Assembly: GCF_000374005.1 (NCBI RefSeq)
Contig: NZ_KB893167.1
Coordinates: 62,001-126,000 of the forward strand
Length of the DNA: 64,000 nt
Origin: Kiloniella laminariae DSM 19542
GTDB lineage: Bacteria; Pseudomonadota; Alphaproteobacteria; Kiloniellales; Kiloniellaceae
Reading direction: 5' to 3'
Numbering within the stretch: the first letter of the stretch is position 1; each line of letters begins with the position of its first letter. Position numbers and translations under genes: made by a program. This document shows positions 45,405-55,819 of this stretch, piece after piece. Below the pieces are notes generated by a model. It was not told where the DNA came from and made no database searches. It saw only the letters and a list, made by a program, of their open reading frames with translations.

Positions 45405-46145
45405 ATGATTCGTGTACTTATGCTTTTTCCACTTTTTTCTTTACTGGCATTTCAGGTCGCCTTGGCGCAGGGGAGTTTTCTTGATCAGGGGCTTAAGCTT
45501 TTGAGGAAAGATTCCGGGGCAGAGCAGGAGGGCGGAAATTTCTCTTCTGAAAAAATATCTTCCGGTCTTAAAGAGGCATTGCGTATCGGTTCCGGGAAAG
45601 TTGTCGACCAGATCAGTCAGGCAGGAGGCTATGGCAATGACCCTTCCATTCACATTCCTCTTCCTAAAAATCTTCAGACGGTTCAGACGGCTTTGAAGAC
45701 GATTGGTCAAAGCTCATTGGCGGACGAACTTGAAGCGAAGCTCAATCAGGGGGCGGAAAAAGCCGCCATCGAGGCCCGAACTCTTTTTGTTGAGGCGATC
45801 TCTGAAATGACTCTGGAGGATGCTCAGCGCATTTATAATGGGGAAAAAGATGCGGCAACCCGATATTTTCAGAAGAAAATGACACCGGAACTTACAGATA
45901 AATTCAGACCAATTGTGAGTGAGAATTTGGCTGATGTTGGTGCTATAAGTACTTACAATAAAATGATAGATGACTATAAAACCATTCCTTTTGTGCCCGA
46001 TGTAAAAGGGAATTTGACGGACTATACGGTGGGAAAGGCTCTTGAAGGGTTGTTTTATTACCTGGCAAAGGAAGAAGAGCAGATTCGCCAGAATCCGGCT
46101 GCAAGAACAACAGAGCTGTTGCGGGAAGTCTTCGGTGCGAACTGA
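45405..46145 (+). CDS. DUF4197 family secreted protein
   Basis: A 246-residue protein with a signal peptide (MIRVLMLFPLFSLLAFQVAL then AQG) and the DUF4197 domain: SSGLKEALRIGSGKVVDQIS, NDPSIHIPLPKNLQTVQTAL, ISEMTLEDAQRIYNGEKDAA, FFYLA-like C-terminal helices (LEGLFYYLAKEEEQIRQNPA) and TTELLREVFG. A strong AGGAGGGG lies just before the ATG at 45405, which decides the start. Function of the family is unknown; it is likely periplasmic. Confidence 0.88.
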   Translation: MIRVLMLFPLFSLLAFQVALAQGSFLDQGLKLLRKDSGAEQEGGNFSSEKISSGLKEALRIGSGKVVDQISQAGGYGNDPSIHIPLPKNLQTVQTALKTIGQSSLADELEAKLNQGAEKAAIEARTLFVEAISEMTLEDAQRIYNGEKDAATRYFQKKMTPELTDKFRPIVSENLADVGAISTYNKMIDDYKTIPFVPDVKGNLTDYTVGKALEGLFYYLAKEEEQIRQNPAARTTELLREVFGAN

Positions 46146-46252
46146 CCATAGCATTGGGCGCTAAGCTAATATACTGATAATAATGAATATTTTGTTGTAT
46201 CTCTTTTCTTGACAGTGTTATTCCGAAAAAAATCTCGGAAAACTGAAAAGTC

Positions 46253-46282
46253 TTGGTTGCGCAGTCTGCGGGGATGTATTAA
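46253..46282 (+). promoter_or_regulatory. Possible promoter of tRNA-Leu and tig
   Basis: TTGGTT (46253-46258) and TATTAA (46277-46282) are separated by 18 bases, about 20 bases before the tRNA. A GC-rich CGGGG stretch lies between the two boxes. Moderate fit only. Confidence 0.4.
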
Positions 46283-46303
46283 ACCCCCAAAATCGAAAAG
46301 AGC

Positions 46304-46388
46304 GCGGGTGTGGCGGAATTGGTAGACGCACCAGATTTAGGTTCTGGCGCCGAGAGGCGTGGAGGTTCAAGTCCTCTCTCCCGCACCA
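46304..46388 (+). tRNA. tRNA-Leu (UAG)
   Basis: An 85-base class II tRNA: acceptor GCGGGTG / CTCCCGC with one U-U mismatch at the sixth pair, anticodon arm CCAGATTTAGGTTCTGG reading TAG, a long variable arm CGCCGAGAGGCG, T-loop TTCAAGT and encoded CCA. Confidence 0.95.
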
Positions 46389-46494
46389 TTCGAAAATTAT
46401 TGTTAAGACCCTGGAAGGCCAGCGCTGCCCGGGCAGCTTGCTTTTGCGCCTTTCAGGTTATTGCCATGAATATTATGAAAGGCGTCGCCGGCAA

Positions 46495-47922
46495 ATGCAG
46501 GTAACTGAGACTAACGCGGACAATCTGAAACGCGAATTCACGGTGGTCGTACCCGCCACGGACATCGACGCAAAAATCGATAGCCGTCTGGTCGAGTTGA
46601 GCTCACAAGTTAAGCTCCCTGGCTTCCGTCCAGGTAAAATACCCATGACAATGCTGAAACAGCGTTACGGGAAATCCGTAATGGGTGAGGTACTTGAGGC
46701 ACTGGTGAACGAAACTTCCCAGAATATTATTTCCGAGCGCAGCCTGCGTCCAGCAATGCAGCCAAAAATCGAAGTGACTTCCTTCGATGAAGGAAAAGAT
46801 CTTGAGTACACAATTGCTTTCGAGATCATTCCTGATGTTGAGCCAATGGATTTCTCGACGCTGAAGCTGGAAAAGATTTCTGTTGAAGTGCCTGCGTCTG
46901 AAGTTGATGAAGCGCTGGAGCGTATTGCATCAAACCACAAGACAACTGTTGCTCTCAAGCGTAAGCGCAAGGCCCGTGAAGGTGACATCGTTACTATTGA
47001 CTTCAAGGGAACTGTCGGCGGAGAGGCGCTTCCAGGTATGGCCGGGGATGATTTCAAACTCGAACTTGGTTCTGGCCAGTTTATTCCGGGTTTTGAAGAC
47101 CAGGTTGTTGGCGCAAACGTCGATGATGATGTGACTGTTAATGTGACCTTCCCTGAAGGTTATGGTAACGAGAAGTTGTCTGGCAAAGACGCTGTTTTCG
47201 AAGTGAAGGTCAAGGATATCGAAGAAACAGCAGCTGCTGAAATCGATGATGCTCTTGCCGAGAAGCTTGGCGAAGAAAACCTTGAGAAGCTCAAGGCACG
47301 TGTTGCCGAGCAGATCAAAGGTGAATATGACCGTGTTGCTCATTCCCGCCTGAAGCGTGACCTGCTCGACAAGCTAGCAGAAAGTCATGATTTTGACGTT
47401 CCGGAATCGATGGTCGAGTCAGAGTTCGAAGGCATTTGGCGTCAGATTGAGTCTGATAAAGATCAGGGCAAACTTGATGAAGAAGATGCCGCCAAGTCAG
47501 ATGATGAGTTGAAAACGGAATATCAGGCGATTGCGGTTCGTCGTGTACGTTTGGGTCTGCTGTTGTCTGAAGTCGGTACTAAGAACCAGATTGAAGTGAC
47601 CCAGGATGAGCTGAATTCAGCTCTGTTGCAGGAAGCGCGCAACTACCCTGGTCAAGAGCAAGCTGTCTTTGAATTCTATCAGAAGAACCCGCAGGCAATT
47701 GCCAATCTGCGTGCGCCAGTCTTTGAGGACAAGGTCGTCAATTACATCGTTGACCTCGCCAAGGTAACTGAGAAATCAATGTCTCCTGACGAGCTGCGCA
47801 AGGCCTTTGAAGCGGAAGGCGTTTCGACTTCCGATGATAAGCCTGCAAAAAAAGCAGCCGCTAAAAAAGCACCAGCAAAAAAGCCTGCTGCCAAGAAAGC
47901 GAAAGCTGACGCGGAAGCATAA
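46495..47922 (+). CDS. tig: Trigger factor, ribosome-associated chaperone and peptidyl-prolyl isomerase
   Basis: About 475 residues. The N-terminal ribosome-binding domain carries the signature GFRPGKIPMTMLKQRYG near residue 44. The FKBP-type isomerase domain at about 150-235 includes GDIVTIDFKGTVGGEALPGM and GSGQFIPGFEDQVVGA. A helical C-terminal domain follows. The last 30 residues are a Lys/Ala-rich tail (KKAAAKKAPAKKPAAKKAKA), common as an extension in Alphaproteobacteria. The frame is open upstream into the tRNA region; the ATG at 46495 matches the family N-terminus. Precedes clpP and clpX as usual. Confidence 0.95.
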   Translation: MQVTETNADNLKREFTVVVPATDIDAKIDSRLVELSSQVKLPGFRPGKIPMTMLKQRYGKSVMGEVLEALVNETSQNIISERSLRPAMQPKIEVTSFDEGKDLEYTIAFEIIPDVEPMDFSTLKLEKISVEVPASEVDEALERIASNHKTTVALKRKRKAREGDIVTIDFKGTVGGEALPGMAGDDFKLELGSGQFIPGFEDQVVGANVDDDVTVNVTFPEGYGNEKLSGKDAVFEVKVKDIEETAAAEIDDALAEKLGEENLEKLKARVAEQIKGEYDRVAHSRLKRDLLDKLAESHDFDVPESMVESEFEGIWRQIESDKDQGKLDEEDAAKSDDELKTEYQAIAVRRVRLGLLLSEVGTKNQIEVTQDELNSALLQEARNYPGQEQAVFEFYQKNPQAIANLRAPVFEDKVVNYIVDLAKVTEKSMSPDELRKAFEAEGVSTSDDKPAKKAAAKKAPAKKPAAKKAKADAEA

Positions 47923-47952
47923 GAATTCTGCTTTTGAAAGCTAACGTGTTTG

Positions 47953-47995
47953 TATGGGTTGTGCGAATCTATCGCGCAACCCATATTACTTTCTG
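47953..47995 (+). terminator. Probable terminator after tig
   Basis: A 13-bp stem with one G-U pair, TATGGGTTGTGCG / CGCGCAACCCATA (47953-47965 with 47973-47985), followed by TTACTTTC. The T tail is imperfect, so partial read-through to clpP is possible. Confidence 0.65.
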
Positions 47996-48044
47996 AGACA
48001 TATAGTTAAGTTGTCCAAGACACGCGTATTTCTAAGAGGAAGCC

Positions 48045-48686
48045 ATGAGTGATCCCCGCGATATATTTATGAATACACTTGTCCCCATGGTCGTTGAGCA
48101 GACGAGCAGAGGGGAACGTTCTTACGATATTTACTCCCGGCTTCTAAAAGAGCGTATTATTTTTCTGACTGGTCAGGTTCATGACCAGGTAGCGAGTCTG
48201 ATTTGCGCTCAGTTGCTGTTTCTGGAGTCAGAAAACCCTAAAAAGGATATTTCCTTCTACATCAACTCTCCGGGCGGTGTTGTGACAGCTGGTTTGGCTA
48301 TGTACGACACGATGCAGTACATCAAGCCGCAGGTCTCGACCGTTTGTGTCGGTCAGGCTGCTTCTGCTGGTTCTCTCCTGTTAATGGCTGGTGCCAAGGG
48401 CAAGCGCTATGCCTTGCCAAATGCCAAGGTTATGATCCACCAGCCGTCTGGTGGTTTCCAGGGGCAGGCAACAGACATTGAGATCCATGCCAAGGAGATC
48501 ATCAAGACACGATCCCGTCTGAATGATCTCTACGCCAAACACACAGGTCAGCCGATTGAGAAAATTGAAGCCGGTATGGAGCGTGATAATTTCATGTCTC
48601 CAGAAGAAGCTTTGGCATTCGGTCTGATCGATGAGGTGGTTTCGCACCGCAAGGCTGATGTGGAGAGTGAAGGTTCTTCATCCTGA
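48045..48686 (+). CDS. clpP: ATP-dependent Clp protease proteolytic subunit
   Basis: A 213-residue serine peptidase that forms the tetradecameric chamber. Active-site residues are visible: Ser in [17 protein letters not shown] near residue 108, His in [20 protein letters not shown] near 133, and Asp in the [10 protein letters not shown] segment near 182. The N-terminus ([20 protein letters not shown]) is typical. AAGAGGAAG precedes the ATG. Works with ClpX, encoded 206 bases downstream. Confidence 0.98.
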   Translation: MSDPRDIFMNTLVPMVVEQTSRGERSYDIYSRLLKERIIFLTGQVHDQVASLICAQLLFLESENPKKDISFYINSPGGVVTAGLAMYDTMQYIKPQVSTVCVGQAASAGSLLLMAGAKGKRYALPNAKVMIHQPSGGFQGQATDIEIHAKEIIKTRSRLNDLYAKHTGQPIEKIEAGMERDNFMSPEEALAFGLIDEVVSHRKADVESEGSSS

Positions 48687-48892
48687 TAAGGGCGGACCCG
48701 ATTCACAGGGATAGGTATTTTCCTGTTGGGAAGAGTTCATTAACGAAGGTTTGTTATCCTTCGGGAAAAGAGGGCGAATATGATGGGTGTTAATCCCGAA
48801 TTTGCTTTGATAATGGACAATTTACCATTGTGTGGGTCGGGTCGGTCTGTCAACATACCCTTGATGGGAATTGATTTCGAGGCTCAAACGTA

Positions 48893-50158
48893 ATGTCAAA
48901 ATCGAGCGGTAACGACTCGAAAAATACTCTCTACTGTTCCTTCTGTGGCAAGAGCCAGCATGAAGTCCGCAAGCTTATTGCGGGACCCACCGTCTTTATT
49001 TGTGACGAGTGTGTCGAACTTTGTATGGATATCATTCGTGAAGAACATAAATCATCACTGGTAAAATCGGGCGACGGAGTGCCATCGCCTCAGGATATCT
49101 GTGATGTGTTAAATGATTATGTCATTGGTCAGACACACGCCAAAAAAGTTCTCTCGGTCGCGGTTCACAACCACTACAAGCGGCTGGCGCATGGGAATAA
49201 AACTGGCGATGTGGAGTTGGCAAAGTCGAACATCATGCTGGTCGGTCCGACGGGTTGCGGTAAAACGCTTTTGGCCCAAACATTGGCCCGTATTCTTGAT
49301 GTGCCCTTTACCATGGCAGATGCAACGACCTTGACCGAGGCTGGTTATGTCGGAGAGGATGTGGAAAACATCATTCTCAAGCTTCTGCAGTCTGCCGATT
49401 ACAATGTTGAACGTGCCCAAAGAGGGATCGTTTACATTGATGAAGTGGACAAGATCAGCAGGAAGTCTGATAACCCTTCGATTACCCGGGATGTATCGGG
49501 TGAAGGTGTCCAGCAGGCACTTCTGAAGATTATGGAAGGGACTGTTGCTTCGGTTCCGCCTCAGGGTGGACGCAAGCATCCGCAACAGGAATTCCTCCAG
49601 GTCGACACCACGAATATTCTCTTTATCTGTGGTGGGGCCTTCGCGGGTCTCGACAAGATTATCTCAACACGAGGCAAGGGATCTTCTATTGGTTTCGGTG
49701 CTGATGTGCAGGGGCCGGATGAGCGTCGTATGGGCGATATTCTGCGGGAAATTGAACCTGAGGATCTTCTCAAGTTCGGATTGATTCCCGAGTTTGTCGG
49801 AAGACTGCCTGTTGTTGCTACTCTGGAAGATCTGGACGCAGATGCTCTGATCGAAATTCTCTCGCAACCGAAGAATGCGCTGGTCAAGCAGTACAAGCGT
49901 CTCTTTGAGATGGAGAATGTAAATCTGAGTTTCTCGGATGGGGCTTTGCTTGAGATTGCGAAAAAGGCGATCGATCGTAAAACCGGAGCACGCGGACTGC
50001 GCTCTATCATGGAAAGTATCCTTCTGGATACGATGTATGAGCTCCCTGGTTTGAAGGGTGTCGAGGAAATCGTCATTAACAGTGAGGTTGTGGTGGGTAA
50101 AGCCAAGCCGCTTCACATCTATGGCGACAGCAAGGAAGATACCGGAACAGATTCCTGA
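48893..50158 (+). CDS. clpX: ATP-dependent Clp protease ATP-binding subunit ClpX
   Basis: A 421-residue AAA+ unfoldase. It has an N-terminal C4 zinc-binding domain ([15 protein letters not shown] and ICDECVELC), Walker [19 protein letters not shown] near residue 120, Walker [12 protein letters not shown] near 183, sensor motifs and the RKTGARGLR arginine element, and an IGF-type ClpP loop region ([13 protein letters not shown]). Feeds substrates into ClpP. Confidence 0.98.
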   Translation: MSKSSGNDSKNTLYCSFCGKSQHEVRKLIAGPTVFICDECVELCMDIIREEHKSSLVKSGDGVPSPQDICDVLNDYVIGQTHAKKVLSVAVHNHYKRLAHGNKTGDVELAKSNIMLVGPTGCGKTLLAQTLARILDVPFTMADATTLTEAGYVGEDVENIILKLLQSADYNVERAQRGIVYIDEVDKISRKSDNPSITRDVSGEGVQQALLKIMEGTVASVPPQGGRKHPQQEFLQVDTTNILFICGGAFAGLDKIISTRGKGSSIGFGADVQGPDERRMGDILREIEPEDLLKFGLIPEFVGRLPVVATLEDLDADALIEILSQPKNALVKQYKRLFEMENVNLSFSDGALLEIAKKAIDRKTGARGLRSIMESILLDTMYELPGLKGVEEIVINSEVVVGKAKPLHIYGDSKEDTGTDS

Positions 50159-50294
50159 TTTATCTTCGTAGGTGCCATTGATCGGCACTTGAAGATAAAG
50201 GAAGGTTTCATATCTATCATTTGTTTTGTTTTATTGGGGGGTGATTGTTTCATCCCCCGAACCTGCTTTTAAGCCAGTGTGCTTGTGAGGATAC

Positions 50295-52694
50295 ATGTTA
50301 GAAATTTCTCACGGTGATGTTTATCCCGTTCTCCCCCTGCGCGACATTGTGGTTTTCCCACATATGATTGTGCCTCTTTTTGTTGGCCGCGATAAATCGG
50401 TCCGGGCACTGGAAGACGTGATGAAAGACGACAAGCAGATCCTGCTTGTCACACAAAAGAATGCATCACAGGATGATCCAAGCCCGTCTGATATCTATAG
50501 TGTCGGGACCATCGGGACCGTGCTTCAGCTTCTGAAGCTGCCGGACGGCACTGTAAAGGTTCTGGTGGAAGGGGCCAAGCGTGCCCGGATTACCAAGTTC
50601 TCGGAAAATGATGAGTTTTTCCAGGCGGAAGCCATTCCCCTTGATGATAGCGAAGGGGATGAAAAGGAACTTGATGCGCTTTCTCGCAGTGTGGTTTCGC
50701 AGTTTGAGCAATATATCAAGCTCAACAAGAAGATTCCGCCCGAGGTTCTTGTCTCGATTAATCAGATAGACGAATCTGGCAAGCTGGCAGACACAGTCGC
50801 TTCGCACCTGACGTTGAAGATTGCCGAGAAGCAGGAGCTGCTTGAATGTGCCACGATCGCCGAGCGGTTGGAGAAGATCTACGGCTTCATGGAAGGCGAG
50901 ATCGGGGTGCTGCAGGTTGAGAAGCGTATTCGTAACCGCGTGAAGCGGCAGATGGAGAAGACCCAGCGCGAGTATTACCTCAATGAACAGCTCAAGGCGA
51001 TTCAGAAAGAGCTGGGTGAGGGTGAAGACGGGCGCGACGAGCTGGCGGAGATCGAGGAGAAGATCTCCAAAACCAAGTTGACCAAGGAAGCCATGGAAAA
51101 GGCCACTGCCGAGCTGAAAAAGCTCCGCAATATGAGCCCCATGTCAGCCGAGGCGACGGTCGTCCGGAATTATCTCGACTGGATGCTTTCTATTCCCTGG
51201 AAAAAACGCACAAAGATTAAGAAAGACATCCCCAATGCCGGACTGGTTCTTGATAAAGAACATTTCGGCCTCAAAGAGGTTAAGGAACGTATCCTTGAGT
51301 ATCTCGCTGTGCAGCAGCGGATGCAAAAAGTAAAGGGGCCGATTCTCTGTCTGGTTGGGCCGCCTGGTGTTGGTAAAACTTCTCTGGGGAAATCTATTGC
51401 CCAGGCAACCGGCCGGAACTTTGTCCGCATGAGCCTTGGTGGTGTGCGGGATGAATCCGAAGTTCGCGGACACCGTCGGACCTATATTGGCTCCATGCCG
51501 GGCAAGGTGATCCAGGGGATGAAGAAGGCGAAGTCTTCCAATCCGCTTTTCCTGCTGGACGAGATTGACAAGCTTGGCAATGACTGGCGCGGTGACCCGT
51601 CTTCTGCACTGCTTGAGGTTCTGGATCCGGAACAGAACAACACTTTTAACGATCATTATCTGGAAGTTGATTATGATCTTTCTGATGTGATGTTCGTGAC
51701 GACCGCGAATTCACTTCGCATGCCGCAGCCTTTGCTGGACCGGATGGAAATCATTCGGATTCCTGGTTATACCGAGGACGAGAAGCTCCAGATTGCCATT
51801 CGTCACCTGATTCCCAAGCAGTTAAAAGACCACGGTGTCAAAGCTGGAGAGTGGAAGGTCGACGACGAAGCACTGCGCAAGTTGATTCAGCACTATACCC
51901 GGGAATCCGGTGTGCGTAATCTTGAGCGGGAAATCGCCAAGCTGTTGCGCAAGGCCATCAAGGACATCGAGATGGGTGTGACAGAGTCGGTTCACGTGAC
52001 AGTGGACAATCTGGGTGATTTTGCCGGTATTCAGCGCTATCGCTATGGCGAGGCTGAGCAAGAAGATCTGGTTGGTGTTGTTACTGGTCTGGCCTGGACA
52101 GAAGTTGGTGGTGAGTTGCTGACCATCGAATCTGTTACTGTTGCCGGAAAGGGGAAGGTTTCCTCGACGGGTAAACTGGGCGATGTGATGAAAGAATCGA
52201 TCCAGGCAGCAGAATATTTTGTCAAAAGTCGCAGTCTTGATTTTGGTATCAAGCCATCGCTCTTTGATAAAAAGGATATTCACGTACACGTTCCCGAGGG
52301 AGCTACGCCCAAAGATGGTCCTTCAGCAGGGGTGGCGATGGTCACGTCCATCGTTTCTGTCCTGACAGGAACGCCGATTCGACACGATGTCGCGATGACT
52401 GGTGAAGTCACACTGCGTGGTCGGGTTCTGCCAATCGGTGGTTTGAAGGAAAAACTTCTTGCGGCTCTTCGCGGGAATATCAAGACGGTCGTGATCCCGA
52501 AGGAAAACGAAAAAGATCTTGCTGATATCCCCGAGAATGTCCTGAAGGGACTGACCATAATTCCCTGTTCTACGGTAGATCAGGTGTTGAAAGAGGCACT
52601 TACAGAGACTCTGGTGCCTATTGAGGACTGGGTTGAGGGAAGTGATGTTGAAAAGCGTCATGGAACAGACCTGGAGGGAGTTATTACGCACTAG
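50295..52694 (+). CDS. lon: ATP-dependent protease Lon
   Basis: A 799-residue AAA+ protease. It has an N-terminal substrate-binding domain ([20 protein letters not shown]), Walker [16 protein letters not shown] near residue 352, Walker [16 protein letters not shown] near 416, and a C-terminal Ser/Lys protease domain with [11 protein letters not shown] (Ser near 675) and [16 protein letters not shown] (Lys near 718). Length is normal. A GC-rich hairpin at about 50236-50258 lies in the leader. Sits in the usual clpX-lon-hupB order. Confidence 0.98.
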   Translation: MLEISHGDVYPVLPLRDIVVFPHMIVPLFVGRDKSVRALEDVMKDDKQILLVTQKNASQDDPSPSDIYSVGTIGTVLQLLKLPDGTVKVLVEGAKRARITKFSENDEFFQAEAIPLDDSEGDEKELDALSRSVVSQFEQYIKLNKKIPPEVLVSINQIDESGKLADTVASHLTLKIAEKQELLECATIAERLEKIYGFMEGEIGVLQVEKRIRNRVKRQMEKTQREYYLNEQLKAIQKELGEGEDGRDELAEIEEKISKTKLTKEAMEKATAELKKLRNMSPMSAEATVVRNYLDWMLSIPWKKRTKIKKDIPNAGLVLDKEHFGLKEVKERILEYLAVQQRMQKVKGPILCLVGPPGVGKTSLGKSIAQATGRNFVRMSLGGVRDESEVRGHRRTYIGSMPGKVIQGMKKAKSSNPLFLLDEIDKLGNDWRGDPSSALLEVLDPEQNNTFNDHYLEVDYDLSDVMFVTTANSLRMPQPLLDRMEIIRIPGYTEDEKLQIAIRHLIPKQLKDHGVKAGEWKVDDEALRKLIQHYTRESGVRNLEREIAKLLRKAIKDIEMGVTESVHVTVDNLGDFAGIQRYRYGEAEQEDLVGVVTGLAWTEVGGELLTIESVTVAGKGKVSSTGKLGDVMKESIQAAEYFVKSRSLDFGIKPSLFDKKDIHVHVPEGATPKDGPSAGVAMVTSIVSVLTGTPIRHDVAMTGEVTLRGRVLPIGGLKEKLLAALRGNIKTVVIPKENEKDLADIPENVLKGLTIIPCSTVDQVLKEALTETLVPIEDWVEGSDVEKRHGTDLEGVITH

Positions 52695-52871
52695 TTTGTG
52701 CTTTTTGTGGGGCAAGTTTGGCGGAGATAGATAAAATGCCGCCAAAACCCTTGAGATTCGGTCGTTTCTTACATTGACGTCGAGATAGGAAGCGATCTAC
52801 AATCACCGCACAATCAAGAAGTCGTGAGACATTTTTCAAACTTATCCCGTTTAAATAGAGGGGGGGTCAAC

Positions 52872-53144
52872 ATGAATAAAAATGATTTGGTCGCTGCAGT
52901 TGCAGAGAAAACTGGTCTGTCTAAAGCAGATGCTGGCAAAGCTGTAGATGGCGTTTTTGACGCTGTGACAGATGCACTGAAAGGTGGTGATGAGGTTCGC
53001 CTTGTTGGCTTCGGTACTTTCAGTGTTGCAGCTCGGGCAGCTTCACAGGGTCGTAACCCACGTACAGGTGAGGTTATCCAGATCCCTGCTTCCAAGCAGC
53101 CAAAGTTCAAAGCAGGCAAAGGCCTGAAAGACGCTGTAAACTAA
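52872..53144 (+). CDS. hupB: DNA-binding protein HU
   Basis: A 90-residue histone-like protein: MNKNDLVAAVAEKTGLSKAD, then DEVRLVGFGTFSVAARAA and the DNA-binding arm GRNPRTGEVIQIPASKQPKF. Length and the RNPxTG motif are exact for HU. The frame is open upstream, but the ATG at 52872 behind AGGGGGGG is clearly right. Organises the nucleoid; typically follows lon. Confidence 0.97.
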   Translation: MNKNDLVAAVAEKTGLSKADAGKAVDGVFDAVTDALKGGDEVRLVGFGTFSVAARAASQGRNPRTGEVIQIPASKQPKFKAGKGLKDAVN

Positions 53145-53165
53145 GTTTAACTGTTTGTAGCTATT

Positions 53166-53209
53166 AGAAAAAACCGGTTGGCACTATGCCAGCCGGTTTT
53201 TTTTTATTT
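53166..53209 (+). terminator. Terminator after hupB
   Basis: Stem AACCGGTTGGCA / TGCCAGCCGGTT (one G-U pair) with a CTA loop, followed by a run of nine or more T. Confidence 0.92.
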
Positions 53210-53279
53210 TGTCATATTTTCCTCTTGCCATGCCCGGCGAATCACCTTAAAAGCTCCTTCATCAGACGGGACGTCTGGT

Positions 53280-53355
53280 GGGCGATTAGCTCAGTTGGTA
53301 GAGCATCTCGTTTACACCGAGAGGGTCGGCAGTTCGAGCCTGTCATCGCCCACCA
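53280..53355 (+). tRNA. tRNA-Val (UAC)
   Basis: A 76-base cloverleaf: acceptor GGGCGAT / ATCGCCC, anticodon arm TCTCGTTTACACCGAGA reading TAC, T-loop TTCGAGC, encoded CCA. Confidence 0.96.
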
Positions 53356-53368
53356 GACGTCTTGATAA

Positions 53369-53400
53369 AAAGCGCTTCATTCGTGAAGCGCTTTTTTTGC
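53369..53400 (+). terminator. Terminator after tRNA-Val
   Basis: An 11-bp stem, AAAGCGCTTCA / TGAAGCGCTTT (53369-53379 with 53384-53394), with a TTCG loop and a T tail. Confidence 0.92.
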
Positions 53401-53749
53401 GTCTTTATTATGGCTCCTTGGTAGTATGGTGAAGAGGGGCAAAAAAGGCTGTACTTCTTTTGAGAAGCGGCTTTCTTTTCGAAGGCGAGGGGCTATTTAA
53501 TTGTTGGAAAGTCCGTAACTGTTTCTGGGGGCTATTCACTGTATCGCTTCCCCGGGTTTATTCTGACCCATGTTTATTCTGATAGCAGAGGGAAAAAGGA
53601 TTCTGTTTTCCACTGTTTCGGGCATTGGATTGCTGCTTTTATTCCCCGTAAATCGATTCGTCATTCTATTGAAGTAAAAGGATTTTCTGCCTTTTTGTGA
53701 CTTTATTCAGAAAAGCTGTAAAAAAACTTTCGAAATTGGATTCAGTTGC
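53401..53749. other. Intergenic stretch before the tRNA-Asp genes
   Basis: About 350 bases with no gene. TTTATTCTGA occurs twice, near 53556 and 53572, without an obvious role. Confidence 0.4.
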
Positions 53750-53778
53750 TTGACAGGGGCAGGACACTACATTAAACA
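53750..53778 (+). promoter_or_regulatory. Promoter of the tandem tRNA-Asp genes
   Basis: A consensus -35 TTGACA (53750-53755) is followed 16-17 bases later by the AT-rich -10 candidate TTAAAC / TAAACA (53772-53778), about 27 bases upstream of the first tRNA. Confidence 0.6.
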
Positions 53779-53804
53779 AACCCTCGTCCGCAGGGACGGT
53801 TTGT

Positions 53805-53881
53805 GGGGGTGTAGCTCAGTTGGTTAGAGCGCTGGCCTGTCACGCCAGAGGTCGCGAGTTCAAGTCTCGTCATCCTCGCCA
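53805..53881 (+). tRNA. tRNA-Asp (GUC), first copy
   Basis: A 77-base cloverleaf: acceptor GGGGGTG / CATCCTC with two G-U pairs, anticodon arm CTGGCCTGTCACGCCAG reading GTC, T-loop TTCAAGT, discriminator G, encoded CCA. Confidence 0.96.
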
Positions 53882-53910
53882 TACAACCGTTCATCGATGG
53901 CACCTGCTGC

Positions 53911-53987
53911 GGGGGTGTAGCTCAGTTGGTTAGAGCGCTGGCCTGTCACGCCAGAGGTCGCGAGTTCAAGTCTCGTCATCCTCGCCA
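53911..53987 (+). tRNA. tRNA-Asp (GUC), second copy
   Basis: Identical in sequence to the copy at 53805-53881, with a 29-base unique spacer between them. A recent tandem duplication or gene conversion keeps them the same. Confidence 0.96.
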
Positions 53988-54263
53988 TCACTTCTCAAAA
54001 TATATTCCCTTCGAAAATAATACTTATTTAAAGAACTTGAGGCAACATGGTCTGCTTCGGGTTATACTTGATTCCTTTACTCGGAATACACGATTTTTTT
54101 AGGAATTGTGGCGATTCTATGTTTGCTTATGTCGCCTATGGGCGATATTAAGTACGTACCAAAAAAATAGGGCCGGTTAAGGCATCTTGTCATTTTCGAC
54201 ATGAAAGGCGATTTACGCAATTCCCATTGTGTAGATTGTATTGGAGAGATGGGCTTAGATGGG

Positions 54264-54620
54264 ATGTTGGCAGAATATCTGCCAATTCTGATCTTCCTCG
54301 GAATTGCGGTAGGTCTTGCTATCGTTATGATGATGGCTTCCGTCATCATGGCAAAGCAGCACCCCGATTCAGAAAAGATCAGTTCTTATGAATGTGGCTT
54401 CGAGGCATTTGACGATGCGCGTGGCCGCTTTGATGTTCGCTTCTACTTGGTAGCAATCCTCTTCATTATTTTTGACCTTGAAGTTGCCTTCCTGTTTCCC
54501 TGGGCCGTCTCACTGAGTGATGTCGGCCTGTTCGGTTTCTGGTCGATGGTGATCTTTCTGGTTATCTTGACGATCGGGTTTGCTTACGAATGGAAGAAAG
54601 GGGCTTTGGAATGGGAGTAA
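54264..54620 (+). CDS. nuoA: NADH-quinone oxidoreductase subunit A
   Basis: A 118-residue membrane subunit of complex I with three TM helices ([59 protein letters not shown]). The loop with [19 protein letters not shown] contains the quinone-site cysteine segment. The frame is open upstream to 54201, but MLAEYLPI at 54264 matches the family. Its last 10 bases overlap nuoB. Confidence 0.94.
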   Translation: MLAEYLPILIFLGIAVGLAIVMMMASVIMAKQHPDSEKISSYECGFEAFDDARGRFDVRFYLVAILFIIFDLEVAFLFPWAVSLSDVGLFGFWSMVIFLVILTIGFAYEWKKGALEWE

Positions 54621-55165
54621 TCTCTAATCCGGCTCTCAAGGAAGGAGCGCCTCTGCCTCCTGGGCCAGCACAGGATCTCATCCTGAAAAGTGTTGGTGAG
54701 GAACTGGCAGAACGCGGTTTCGTTCTCGCACAGATGGACAAGCTGACAGGCTGGGCCCAGTCAGGTTCTTTGTGGCCGATGACCTTTGGTCTCGCCTGCT
54801 GTGCGGTTGAGATGATGCATGCGGCCTGTAGCCGATATGATATGGACCGTTTCGGGATGGTTTTCCGACCTTCTCCGCGTCAGTCTGATGTTATGATCGT
54901 TGCTGGAACTCTGACCAACAAGATGGCGCCGGCATTGCGCAAGGTCTATGACCAGATGCCGGAGCCGCGCTGGGTGATCTCCATGGGGTCCTGCGCCAAC
55001 GGGGGAGGGTACTATCACTATTCCTATTCCGTGGTGCGTGGATGCGACCGTGTTGTTCCGGTGGATATCTATGTTCCTGGCTGTCCTCCAACTGCTGAAG
55101 CATTGATCTATGGTATCTTGCAGCTGCAGAAGAAAATCAAACGTACCGCGAAGTTCCGCAGGTAA
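54611..55165 (+). CDS. nuoB: NADH-quinone oxidoreductase subunit B
   Basis: A 184-residue subunit that holds the terminal 4Fe-4S cluster N2, next to the quinone site. The cluster cysteines are in [37 protein letters not shown] and [12 protein letters not shown]. The start ATG overlaps the end of nuoA. Confidence 0.96.
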   Translation: MGVISNPALKEGAPLPPGPAQDLILKSVGEELAERGFVLAQMDKLTGWAQSGSLWPMTFGLACCAVEMMHAACSRYDMDRFGMVFRPSPRQSDVMIVAGTLTNKMAPALRKVYDQMPEPRWVISMGSCANGGGYYHYSYSVVRGCDRVVPVDIYVPGCPPTAEALIYGILQLQKKIKRTAKFRR

Positions 55166-55198
55166 GCCTAACGGCATCCCAAAAAACTGGTGAACTAT

Positions 55199-55819
55199 AT
55201 GAATCAGGCTTTATTGGACTTGGGCGAATATATCGCCTCCGCCTTGGGAGAAGCGATTACTGGCACAGAGCTTAAGAACGACGAACTCGTTCTCTGGGCA
55301 AAACCAGATACGCTTCTCAAGGTGTTGAAGTTCCTTCGAGACAATCAGAATTGCCAGTTCCGGCAATTGGCAGAAGTAACGGCTGTGGATTATCCCAGCC
55401 GTGAAATGCGTTTTGAACTTGTCTATTGTCTTCTTTCGCTGACACATAATCAGCGGATCAAGGTCAAGATTGCTGCGACCGAAGAAGAGCCGGTTGACTC
55501 GGCTACTTCTCTTTTCAGTTCCGCAATCTGGTATGAGCGCGAAGTTTGGGATATGTACGGCATCTTCTTTGCCAACCATCCCGATCTGCGTCGTATCCTG
55601 ACAGATTATGGTTTTGAGGGGCATCCTCTGCGCAAGGATTTCCCGCTGACTGGTTATGTCGAGGTCCGGTATGACGAAACGCAAAAGCGTGTTGTCTATG
55701 AGCCGGTCAAGCTCAGTCAGGAGTTCCGTAACTTTGATTTCTCCAGCCCTTGGGAAGGGATTGTCCAGCTTCCCGGTGACGAGAAAGCCGAGAAGGAAAA
55801 AGAAGGGGGCGCTGCTTAA
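55199..55819 (+). CDS. nuoC: NADH-quinone oxidoreductase subunit C
   Basis: A 206-residue 30-kDa-type subunit of the hydrophilic arm, separate from NuoD (not the fused NuoCD form of E. coli). It shows [20 protein letters not shown] and the signature [20 protein letters not shown], with [24 protein letters not shown] at 55190 is an alternative start. Confidence 0.95.
   Translation: MNQALLDLGEYIASALGEAITGTELKNDELVLWAKPDTLLKVLKFLRDNQNCQFRQLAEVTAVDYPSREMRFELVYCLLSLTHNQRIKVKIAATEEEPVDSATSLFSSAIWYEREVWDMYGIFFANHPDLRRILTDYGFEGHPLRKDFPLTGYVEVRYDETQKRVVYEPVKLSQEFRNFDFSSPWEGIVQLPGDEKAEKEKEGGAA

Noticed and set aside
50236-50258. GC-rich hairpin in the lon leader
   Set aside because: GGGGGTGA/TCATCCCC pairing is real, but it has no T tail and no known thermosensor features; not enough to call a regulatory element.
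53550-53585. Repeated TTTATTCTGA before the tRNA-Asp genes
   Set aside because: Only two short copies in AT-rich sequence; easily by chance.
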